A stretch of 34,748 bases of DNA from Actinoallomurus sp. (GTDB lineage Bacteria > Actinomycetota > Actinomycetes > Streptosporangiales > Streptosporangiaceae). The stretch lies in the NCBI GenBank assembly GCA_025964685.1, contig JAOPYG010000344.1, forward strand, positions 1 to 34,748, read 5' to 3'. Below, one piece after another: positions 1 through 12,000 of this stretch (position 1 is the first letter of the stretch; every line of letters begins with the position of its first letter). Under the pieces are notes generated by a model, which ran no database searches, was not told where the DNA came from, and worked only from the letters and a program-made list of their open reading frames with translations. Made by a program: the position numbers and the translations under genes.

Positions 1-1
1 C

Positions 2-3000
2 ACCGTGAAGGAGCAGACGGCGACGGCGCACCTGCTTCCGCTGGGCGACGGCACCGAGATCGGCCCCACCTCGAGGTTCCCCACGTCCATCGAGGCGCTG
101 AAACAGGCCGTCATCTACTTCGCGGACTTCAGCGGGATGCGGGACGTGCTCACCGCGATGCTCGGCGAACTGGCCGGCCCGCAGGGAGCGAGCGACCAGG
201 AACTGGCCACGATCGCCGGCACCACCGGAGGACGAGCACACGACAAGGAGATCCTCAACCGCGAATTCACCACGGACCTGCTGTTCGATCCAGGCTTCTT
301 CCGTGACGTCCTCGCCGCGGTGGACATCTCCGGCGCCATGGGGAAGACGACATTTCTCGGGTCCACGGCCGACAGTTTCGTCACCGGCATCATCAAGCTG
401 TGGCTGGCACAGGCCTCCACCTCGGACAACAGCTCGACGGGGATCACCTGGCAGCAGCTCAACCTGACCGCCGGCGGTGCCGACGGAACGACCGCCCTGA
501 CCGGCGGCGCCGACGTAAACCGGCGCTGGGCGCGCAACCGGTCGGCGACGGACACGCGCACCGGCGGCACTGAGCTGATCCAGCTCGACTTCAACCGCGC
601 GTACGCCTACATGACCACGGTGGACTTCACGGTCAGAGCGGTGCTGGAGAAGATCGCCAAGCTCCTCCCCCATTCGAAGAAGTCCGAGGTTCAGCAGTTG
701 CTGGGCCGTTTGATGATCTTCTTGCTGCCGGAACCCGAAGCGCTGGCGCAGTACGCCGACACGGGTCTGCCCATCTCGGACGCCAGACTCGCCGACGCGC
801 TGAACCGCTGGAAGCTGAACCTTCGGCCCGACCCCGCCGCCGGAGCGGCGGCGCCGCTCGTGCTGGCCGGTGACGTGGTGGCCAAGATCCTCATGCGGTG
901 GGCGACCGAGGTGCCGGAACTGCCGGACTCGGCCGGCGTCGACCGCGACGAGCTGATCCAGGCCCTGTCCGAGTTGCACGCCAACGGCGCGTTGCCCGTG
1001 ACCGACGCCGAGACCCGTGAGGCCTTCAACCGCCAGTTCGGTACCTCCCTCCCGGACCGCGCCGATCCCCTCCACGACATCGAACTGCCGGAGTACCTCA
1101 GGCGCGAGGACCCCGACGGCCGGATCCTGGGGCACCACGGTGTCCAGGACATGACGTTCGACAGGGGCGAGACGACTCTCCGGCTGGTCGAGAGGAAGAT
1201 CAACGAGGTCGCGCCCGGTCTGCTGACCAGCGACCCGGAGGTCTGGGACGGCAAGGGCCGGATGATCGGCCGGATGCAGGGCGGCATCGACTCCCTGCAG
1301 GCGATTCTCGCGCGGGGCCGCGATCAGGCCATGCTGGAGGACGTCCTCGACCTCGAAGGCATGACCTTCTATCTGGTCAATCCCGTCGGCTGGCTGCTGT
1401 CCGACGTCGTCGAGATCAACCTTTCGGCCCAGCTCACCTCCCAGCCCGACGTACGCGAATTCCGGCCGGACACCGGCCTGGAGAACTACGGGCACGGTTA
1501 CGTCGGCACGTCGCGAAGCAGGTCCCGCGACGGCGGCCATACGTTCAACTACGGCAAGTTCGCCGTCGGGCGTGCCGCCGGCCCGGATGACAGCCCCACC
1601 GACCCACCGCCCTCGGGCTCGGGGGCCGGCGGTCTGCGCACCTCCGAGGGCCACCACCGCGACACCATCCGCAGCGAAATCGCCGTCAGCGAGCAGACCG
1701 TCTACGACTGGACCGGGCACTACCGCACGGCGTTCGACATCGAGCTGACCGCCCAGGCCAAGCGGCTGGACATGTCGGGGCGACCGCTGAACAACGCGCT
1801 GTTGCACTGGTTCGAGCGGTGGACGCACCACAACGCCCAGGCGACCGAGACCGTGGCGGGCCGGCTCGAGCTCCAGGTGCCACGGGCCATCGCCGAGGCG
1901 GGGGTGCTGCGGGGCCCGGCCCCGCTGCGCCACCTCACGCCCTTGCCGGAGCTGCCGCACAACGTCTACATCCTCGGCACGCTGTTCGGCGACGCCTACC
2001 AGATCGCACGCGAGATGGCGGACGACATCTTCGGCCGCGAGCACGGGTCCACCACGGTCACGCACCTGAACTCCCTGGCGACGCGCCTGCGGCCCACCCA
2101 CGTCAGGAACCACCTGTGGGAGGCGACGGCCGGTGGCGGGTACACGCTGGCCGAGGGCATCTTCATGCCGGGTCACTCGTCCCACCGAGCCACGATGGGG
2201 CTGAAGGGCGACCTGTACGACATGCAGGTGATCGGAGTGGCCAAGCAGGGCACCGGCACCGGCCTCTACGTCAAACACGAGAGCGGCACCACGGCCAAAT
2301 CGACCTCCGGCCGCTGGCGGTCAGAGGCCGACATCTCCGAGACGACCACCGGCACCCTGCATCCCCACGACCCCCCGCACACGGGGGAGAACAAGGACGC
2401 GACCACCCGTGCCAGCGCCGCCGCTCAGACCAGTGCCGGCACCGAGAACCACCGCCGGGAACTGCACGTCAAGGAACAGGGCCCCGTCGTCATGGTGCGG
2501 TTGCGCGGCCAGTTCCGGATCGAGGCCGAGGAGTTCCGTCACCACCTGTTCCGCAAGCCGACCAAGGGCGCCCACTTCCGCAGCGACCCGATCACCGGCG
2601 ACGTCTACGCCCTGCTGGACCAGGCCCAGGTCGCCGAGCTGCAGGCCCGCCTGGCCGAGTCCACCGAGCGGGCCCGCGCGGCGGCGGCCGCCTGGCCGGC
2701 GCTGGACGGCGCGCCGACCTTCGACCTCGGGCGGCTCCTGACCGACGCGGCGCGGAAGAAGTTCGACGCCGGCCGGATGTACCAGGAGGTGGCCCGGCAG
2801 ATCCGTCAGCAGGCCGGCGGTGACCGGCCGCTCGTGCTCGATCTCGACCAGGCGGCCTTCGGGGCGGAGACGCTGCTGTCGGTGTTGCGCTGGGCAGAAG
2901 GCGCCCTGTCGGAACACCGCGTCGCCGGCGAGCCGTCGGACGCGTCGAACACGCTGGCGCGTCTCATCCGGACCTACCGCGACCTGCCACCACGCGCGCC

Positions 3001-6000
3001 GGGGGACGCGATCACCGCCCTCATCAACGCGGTCAACGCCCTCCACCCCGAGGGCGGACCCCGGTCACTGCCGGTCGAGGTGGCGGCCTTCGCGTCGGAC
3101 CCGGTCACTCTCGCGCGCGACGTCGCGCACGAGCTGCAGGCGCACGTACGGCTGGACGTCACCCGGCCGGACGGTACCACCCAGCAGCGGTGGGCCGACT
3201 CCGACGGCCGGGTGTACGTCCTCGACCCGCTCACTTTCGACGACACCACCCTGCCCGCCGACCTGGCTCAGGCCGCGGGCCTGCTGCCGGAGACGCTCCG
3301 CCGCGACGTCTACGACCTGGACATCAACGCGTTCGACCTGGGACGCCTGTACCGGACCTCGTGGACCTCCCAGCGGACCTTCGAACAGGCACTGTCCGCG
3401 GAGATCCACCAGCGCCGCTCCCGCCTCGCCGCTCTCGACCCCCGCCTACCGGATCTCCTCGGCCGCGCGTCCGGCGCCTCCCGCCGGTCGGCCGCCGACG
3501 TGCGATCGCTCGAAGAACGGCAGCGGGAGGTCGTCCAGCGCATCGCGGCCGCACGCCGCCGGCTCGAAGAGGTCGACGGCGAGCTCCTCGCGCTGCGTAC
3601 GGAACTGGACGGTCCGTGGTCCTTCCAGGCGGCGCCGCCCGACGAGGACGCCGTACGAGCGAGGATCGAGACCCTGGAGGCCGAGCAGGGCGATCGCGAG
3701 CGCGATCTGGCCATCCTGAGCGACCAGGACCAGGACCTGGAGACGCGACTCTCGCGGTCGCGCGCGTACGAGCGAGACGCCCTGCGGATCCTGGACGACC
3801 TGCGGGGCGCCGCGCGCGAGATGGTCGACGCCGCACGTCTCGACGCGGCGCGCCGGAGAGCCGCGAGCCTCCTGCCGGCGAGTGAACGACCCACCGCGGC
3901 ACGCCAGCAGGCGCTTCGCCGACTGCTGACACGCTGGACGGCCGATGACGGTCCGCGCGAACTCGACCTCGGCAGGCTCCTGAGCGACACGGTCCGGCAG
4001 GAGCACGACGCCTCCCCGATCCACCAAGAGGTGGCCCGGCGGATCCGTCGCCAGGCCGGCGGCGACCGGCCGCTCGTACTCAGCCTCGACCAGGCCGCGT
4101 TCGGGGCGGAGACGCTGCTGTCGGTGCTGCGCTGGGCGGAACGCGCCCTGTCGGAACACCGCGTCGCCGGCGAGCCGTCGGACGCGTCGAACACGCTGGC
4201 GCGTCTCATCCGGACCTATCGCGACCTGCCGCCACGCGCGCCGGAGAACGCGATCACCGCCCTCGTCAACGCGGTCAACGCCCTCCATCCCGACGACGGA
4301 CCCCGGCCGCTGCCGCGGGAGGTACCGGCCTTCTCGATGGACCCGGTCACTCTCGTGCGCAGGGTCGCGGGCGAGCTGGGGGCGCACGTACGGCTGGACG
4401 TCACGCGAACGGACGGCACGACCCAGCAGCGGTGGGCCGACTCCGACGGACGCGTGTACGTCCTCGACCCGCTCACTTTCGACGACACCACGCTGCCCGC
4501 CGACCTGGCGCAGAGCGCGGGCCTGCTGCCGGAGACGCTCCGCCGCGACGTCGACGACCTCCACATCGGCGCCTCCGACCTGGGACGCCTCTACCGGACC
4601 TCATGGACCTCACAGCGCACCTTCGAACAGGCGCTGTCCGCGGAGATCCACCAGCGCCGCTCCCGCCTCGCCGCTCTGGACCCCCGCCTACCGGATCTCC
4701 TCGCCGGTGCTGCCGACGGCGGTCCGCGCGAATGGAACGCGCAGGCCGTCGACTCGGTCACCGGCCGGCTGGACGCCGTCGAGTCCGCCATCGCCTCCAC
4801 TTCGGCGACACCGACCGGCACGTCGGCCGTGCCGCCGGAGCGGGAACGGATCGTCCTGGCCTACCGCCGCTGGGCCGCTGGAAAGACGGCCGAGTCCCTG
4901 GACCACCTGGAAGACCTGCTCCGTGACGCGGGCCACGGCTCCATGTCACTCATCCTCACCGACGAGCCGTCCCAGCGGTTCGTCGCGCTCAACCGGGACG
5001 GCGAGATCCGGTGGGTGGACTTCCCGACCGGCACTGCCGCGGCCCCGCCCGAGGGCACCGGGACCGGAGCCTTCCTCGCCCTGGGCCCGACCGGCACCGT
5101 CCTCCAGCCGCCACCCGAGCTCCACGCGCTCGGCGCCGACGCCACCTCCTTCCCCGGGCTCCACGCCTCCATCCACGCCTCGATGCAGGACCGCCCGGGC
5201 GCCGTCCGGCCGGCGGGTGCGCCAGGCAGCGGACCGTCGACGCCCGAATCGCCGATGTCGATCGGGGTGGACGCGCCGCTGCCGGACGATCCCCACCTGT
5301 ACACGGACGGGAGTGGCTACCGGATCGGGCCGCCGGTGCTCAGTGGTGGTACCTGGCACCATGTCGGCGCGCTGGCGGACTACGCGCCCGTTCACTGGCT
5401 CACTCACGGCGCGCGGCGGAACGGCGTGACGCTCGCGGACATCGCGAGCACCGACCGAGGCGGCGCGGCGACCTTCCTCTCAGCCGAGCAGGGGATGCCG
5501 CGCGGCCACGCGCTCCGCGCCTTCCTGGAGAGCACCACCGGCCGCAGGGTCGAGGAGATGGACCGGCTTCCGGCGGATCCGCCGGCGGGCACCTGGATCT
5601 TCTGGTTCAGGGGCCAGGAGCGTATCCGCGCCGCGATCGTGCTGGCCGACGGCCGGTACCGGCACTACCAGCCCGGCACCCACTCGACGCTGACAGGGCT
5701 GACAGGCACGGCGCCGGACATGACCGGTGAGACGGACCTGAGATTCATCGTCGCCCACCCGACGGCGGATCCCACGTTCGCCGACGCCCACTCGTACGCG
5801 CCGATCCACTGGCTCCGCCGTGGCACGCCGGACGACGGCGTGAACGTCGAGGACGTCCTGCGTGACGACCGGGACGGTGTCGCCCAGTTCATGGCGGGCG
5901 ACGCGATCAGCGACGCCCAACGGGTCACCCGGTTCATGCGGACCACCGGTCGCGGCGTCGAATCGGCGACCGCCCTGCCGACCGGACTTCCGGTGGGGAC

Positions 6001-9000
6001 CTGGATCTGGTTCTCCAGCAGCGAGTTCACCGGCTCCGCGGTCGTGATGCCGGACCACCGATACCTGACCTACGTTCCCGGCATCCACCGCACCGGCCTG
6101 CGCTCGGACCGCGCGGTGCGCGCCATGATGGGCCGGACGCCATACGCGTTCGTCATCGCCCGCCCGGTCACCGCACCGGGCACCTCCGCCGGTTCCGTAC
6201 CTCGGCGACCGGATCAGCGTTCCGACGGTCGCCGGACGACCCGCGCCCGTACGGGCATCGAGTCCGCGGCCGCGGTCTCGGGCGTGGAGTCGACGGAACT
6301 GCTCGCCGACGCGGTCGAACGCGGCTCGCTCGACCGGATCGTGGAGCGGCTCGTCGAGCGGCCCCCGGGGCCATCGGCGGGCGAGGTCCACGAGAGCCTC
6401 GCGGAGCTGAACCTGGGCGGGACGCGGGAGGAGATCGTCGGCTTCCTGCTGGGCTGGAGGGGCGACTTCGACTTGCGCGCCCTCTCTCTCCTGGAGAGCG
6501 TGTCCCGGCGCGCCCACGGGCGCAGCCTGGTCGACGTGGTGCCGGAACTGCCCGGACTGTGGCTGGGCCGGCGGGTCGAGTCCCTGGTGGCGCGGGGCAT
6601 GCCGTCACGGGCCGTCGAGATCATCGATCAGGTCCGCAACCGCCCGGCCGCGCTGTCGTCGATCGCGCTCTCCCAGGGGAGGCGCAGGACCGGTCTCATG
6701 TTGGACCTGGGGATCGACTTCCCCGACGCGGGCGCACTGGCCGACGCCGTACGCGACAGGGTCCAGCGCGGGGAGCACGATCCGGCCGCGCGCCTGCTGT
6801 CCGGCATCGAGCACGACACGTTGTCCCTCCTCGCTCTCGCGGACGTCTACTTCACCGCACACCGGCGCGACATCCTCGTCGACGTTCCCGCACTGGCCGG
6901 CGCCGTGCGGAACCTGCCCCCCGCATCGCCGGTCGGGCTTGAATCGGAGTCCGCCTACGACATCGCCCAACTGGAGCGCGCGCTGGCGGCGGTTCCCGAC
7001 GACGGCCACATCGACGTCCACATCGCCTTCACGCCGGCGCGTCTGAGGGGCCCCGGCGGCCACACCTGGATGGAGATACGACTTCCGATCGGCGACCCCG
7101 AGCAGCAGCGGTCCGACCACGGCCGGGTGTTCTCGATCGGTTACCGGCCGGAGGGCCCACCCTCGGCGGAACAGCCGAGCCGATCGGTCGTCCACAGCCC
7201 CGACATCTCGGATCACCGCACCGTGTCGGTCCGGCGGCGCGTCTCGGCCGACCAGCTCCGCCAGGGCATCGAACTCATGCGAGAAGTGGCCGACGATCCG
7301 TCCTCACGGCCGGACGACGGCGGCCTGGCCTTCGCCAACGCGCTGCATTCGGCGATCGTCGGCGGCCGTCCGTTCCGCGGCCTCGCGACCGTCGTCATGC
7401 GTCCGGCGCGGACGGACCGGACACCGGCGGCGGTCTTCCCACCAACGGAGTCTCTGGGCCGGCCGGAGGTCATGACAACGCTGTCTTTCGCCGACAACAG
7501 CTCGGTGGTCGGCGAGACCGCGCGCGAAGCGATCGGCCATCTCGTCCAGGGCTATGCCGGGCGGCTCATCGCGAACGCGCGGGCGGGCCGGCCCGCTCCA
7601 CCGGTCAGGATCACGGCGTTCTCGAGCAGGCCGGGTCCGGCCGGACGGAGGATGGCACCCCTGCCGCGCAGGCGCGCGGCCGCGCTCCGTGAGGTCTTCC
7701 TCGACGCTCTGGAAGAAGAGCTGAAGCTCTGGCTGCCCGCGAGAGCGAGCCAGATCGCCCGGAGCGAGGTTCCCCTCGACGTACGGCTGACGCCCGGAAC
7801 CGCGAGGCAGGCGGCGATCGCGGTGTTCGCCCCGGCGAACGACGCCCGCCCGGCCGATGCCCTGACCGCCGACGAATGGTTCACCGCCCTCGGCCGGTCG
7901 GCAGACGCGCTCCGCCGCCCGGACACGGTCACCACGGCCGGATCGCGGGCATCGACGGCGTCGGCTCGGTCGACGGTGCGCCCGGACGCCCTGCCCGCGT
8001 CCAGCGCCGATGATCCGCAGCCGCCCTGGTACGTCGCGCAGGGTGCGCTCGGCGACGGCACGGTCATCAGGGTCGACACCGTCGTCGACGCCTCGGTGAA
8101 AGCCTGGATCGACGAGCTGACCGCCGGAATGAGGCCGGCGGCGGCTGCGGCCGTACGCCGACGCATCCTCGCGGTGCTGGCCAAGAAGGACGCCAAGACC
8201 TGGGAGAAGCTGCTGCGCTCCGGCACGCTGATCCGCCGGAGAGGCGTGTCGGTCAAACTGACGTTCAGCGTGGAGGACTCGCGCCACGAACAGCCCGGCG
8301 ACGAACCGGCCGAGGAAGGGCTGCAGACCTTCTTCAGCAAGTACGGCGACACCTCCTACTCCGAAGGATCGTCCCGGCACCGGCGGCGTGCGCTGTCCGG
8401 GCGGCTCGAGCCACTGTTGTTCATCATCGAGGGCGCGTTGTCGCATCTTTCGCCCTCGGTGAAGATCGGCGCGGAGAACGAGTACGGTTCCGGGCGCAGC
8501 ATCGCGATGGAGGTCCAGTCCGGCAACCGGGTCATCGCCAACGCGACGCACGGGTACGCCGGCCGGATCCGCGTGCGGGCGACGGTGAACCGCAGGACTC
8601 GCCCGGACCTGCTCCTGCCCGGTACGGCACGGCTGGCCTTCCCGACGGTGTACTCGTCCACGGCCGAGGCGCTCGCCCCGCCGGCGGACCTCGATGAGGG
8701 AGGGCACCCGACCGTACGGGTGACCAACCCCGAGGTGCTGCAGGGGCTCGACCACGCCGTCAACGCGGTGGTGCCGCAGGCCCTGGTCGCCGGTCTGCGC
8801 ACCGAGCTGGAGGCGCTCGGCCTGCCCCGCGACATCGTCGATGAGCTGGTGCAGGAGGTCACCGAGGAGTTCTTCAACGAGAAGACGTTGAAGGACCGCA
8901 GCCAGTGGTGGCTGACCGGCAGCTGGGTGTCGGCCGTGTTCACCGGGAAGAAGTTCGCCCGGGCCGACTTCGCGGGCCACCTGGAGGTCAGCGGCAGACC

Positions 9001-12000
9001 GCGCACCGTGCGGTACGTCACCACGACCGAGCAGGAGGTCCTGCTCCGCAACGACATCGCGGACACGGCGCTGCTCCGCGACGGCGGTGAGCACCACAGC
9101 AGGGCCTCGGCCGCGACGGCGCTGGCCGGGGGCGTGGAGGTCGGCGACCACCTGATCACGCCGGGTGTCGAGCTGCCGATGGTGCGGTCTTCGTCCGGCC
9201 AGTCCCACACCGTGGTCGCCGAGGGTCAGGCCAAGAACGCGATCATGCGTAAGGACCGGCTGGTCCGGTACGTGACCGAGTTCACCATGGTGGTCAAGCT
9301 GCGGTCGGCCACCCATGGCGACCGGGAGTACACGGCGCCGATGCCGGGCGAGCTGGGCATCGGCCGTACGCACGCCGCCTACTTCGAACGGCTCGCCCTG
9401 GAGGGCGCCACCGGTTCCGGACTCCAGCCGCCCGAGGACGTGCCCGCTCCGCTCGCCGAACCGAGGATCGAACCGGAGTTGCCCGAGCCGGCACGGGCCA
9501 CACGAGCGCAGCGCCTGGTCCGGTGGCTCGGGTCCCGGTTCGCGCCCGAGCGGATGCCGTGGCCGTTCCCGGCGCCCGGTCTCCATGGCGTCGATGACCT
9601 GCTGCGCCTGGCCGATCTGGGACCCATCGAGATCGCCGTCCCACCGGAACTCCACGATGACGGCGACCCACGCGGGCCGTTGACGTCGGAGGGCTGGGAC
9701 GCGCTTCGCGCCTACAACAACGTCAGCTGGCTGTACGCGAACCCCGAGAAGTCCACGGTCGTCTCGTACGCCGACGAGCGCGGCGGGCCGGCGCCGTGGC
9801 GGTACGTCCTGGACGCCGGCGGCCGAGTCGTGGGCGCACTGTTCATGGCACCGGAGACGACGCCCGGCGAGGGCCGCCGCCCGACCGGCTACGTGCCCAA
9901 CCCGGTGGTCCCGCGGGCCGCCGAGCCGCCCGCTCCCCGGCCCGTGGCCTGGTACGAGGCCCTGCTGGGGCCGCTCACGGACGCGGGCCTGGACGCCATC
10001 GCCGACTACCTGCGCGCGGGCGGCGTACCGCAGATCCAGCTCACCGACACGGTGCAGGCACGGGTGGCCACCGCGCCCGAGGACGACGCGTTGCGCAAGG
10101 CCACGCGTGCGCTGAAGGACGCCCCGGCGCTCCTGGTGGTGGCCGCCGACGGCAGCCGTCTGTCGACCGGGGACCGGCCGGGCCGGGCCCCCGAGGCGCG
10201 TTTCGTCATCGACAAGGACGGCGGTGTCCGGGGTCCGCTGCCCGTGTGGGACCACGTCGTTCACCCCGCCGAACCGATCGAGCTGGCCGCCCGCAAGGGC
10301 CTCGGACCGGGCATCCTGCGAGAGACGCCCGGGCTGGAGCGGCTCTTCCGTGAGGCACAGAACGCGCTGGCCCACCAGATGCGGGTGGCCGGGGTGGAGG
10401 ACCTGCTGTCGGCCACCGACCGGCAGCACCTGGCCCGGGTTCTGGCCATGAAGTTCGGTGTGCCGGGGCTGCGCGGCGGCTACCCCGCGCTGATGGCGGG
10501 CGCTGTCGGCCACGAGGTGCGTGTGGGCGGGTACGTGTTCAGCGTCGCAGCGGACGTGCAGCTGCGGGCGCTGCGCCGTGACCCGGTCGCCGAAGGCGGC
10601 GTCAGCCTGGACAGCCAGCACAAGGGCGTCTCCGGCCTGAGCACCGTGGAGCAGACCGGCATCGAGCTGGGGGCGGCGGTCAGCGGCCGGTTCCGCGCCA
10701 GGTTCCCTGGTCTGTTCAGCCTGGACGTCCACACCATCGACGCCGGCGCCAAGCGCAGCTGGACACGGAAGATCATCGACACCACCGGGGTGAAGGAGTA
10801 CCGGCGGGCACGGACCAACGGCGACGTCACCCGGTTCGAGTACGAGGCCGTCTACACGCTGGTCGTCACCACCCGACGGCCGGCCGGGGAGGTGCATGCG
10901 GCGCACGTGCGGGAGCTGTCCGGCCCGGATCACTGGGCCGCCGTCACCGTCTCCAACGCCCTCCTGCCCGAGACGCCGATCCCCCCGGACGACATCGTCG
11001 CCCTCGGCCAGGTGACGGTCGTGGACCTGCCGGACGACGGTGGCCCCTGGCACGGGTCGGCGGCCTACGGACAGGACGCCCTGGTCGAGCTCGCCAGCGA
11101 CATCACACGCTTGCCGTTGCACTACCTGGGCACCGAGTTCGACCTGAACGCCGAGGGCCTGTCGGGTCTCCAGGCTCGGCTGATCGGCACGGAGGAGCTG
11201 TCGCGGAATCTGGCCGAGATGGTGGCGGCGCACAATGACGTGCCGTGGCTGTCGGCGAAGGGCGACGCGTTCCGGCAGGTCCTGACCCACATCGTGCCGA
11301 CCGGCGCCGGTTACGGGGTGGCCGAGCGGATCACCCGTACCGGTACGCCCACCTTCCTGGAGGCGCTGGCCCGCCGGATGATCAGGAAGGGGCGGCTGCG
11401 GATCGCGTTGCCGCCGACCGCCGACGGCTGGAACCAGGAGATGACGATCTGGCTGCGCACCTTCGGCGCGCGCCACGAGAAGGCCGTCACGGGCATCACC
11501 CAGGAGCAGTACACCGAAGCCGACCTGAGGTTCGGTGAGGAGGTCGGTGTCACCGACTCCGCGGACGCCTCGGGCGGCGCCGGGGCGGTGTTCCGGGTCG
11601 GCCCACAGCCCGCGGCCGAAGGCGACCACACCACGAGCACGAAGGCCAGCAGTCAGGCCTCGTTCGGTGCCACCGGCGGGGTGAGCGGGTCCCGTGGCCG
11701 GTACACGGCCGACCTGGGCGGCGGCCTGGACCTGAACCTGGGCACCTACTCCGGCACCAGCCACAGCTTCGGCGCCAACGCCGTCTACGAGCTGGTCCAC
11801 CGGCGCTGGCGCGACGACGAATCGCGCAGCGCCAAGCGGCTGCTGGGGATCAGGCGTGGCCTCACGCTGCTGGCCCCGCACGTCCGCGCGCTCGACCACG
11901 GGCTGCCCGTGCCGCCGGGTGAGGAGCCACCGGCCGAACACCAGGAGCGCTACCTGGTCGACCGCGAACTGGCGATGGCGGTGTCCTACATCGAGGACGC

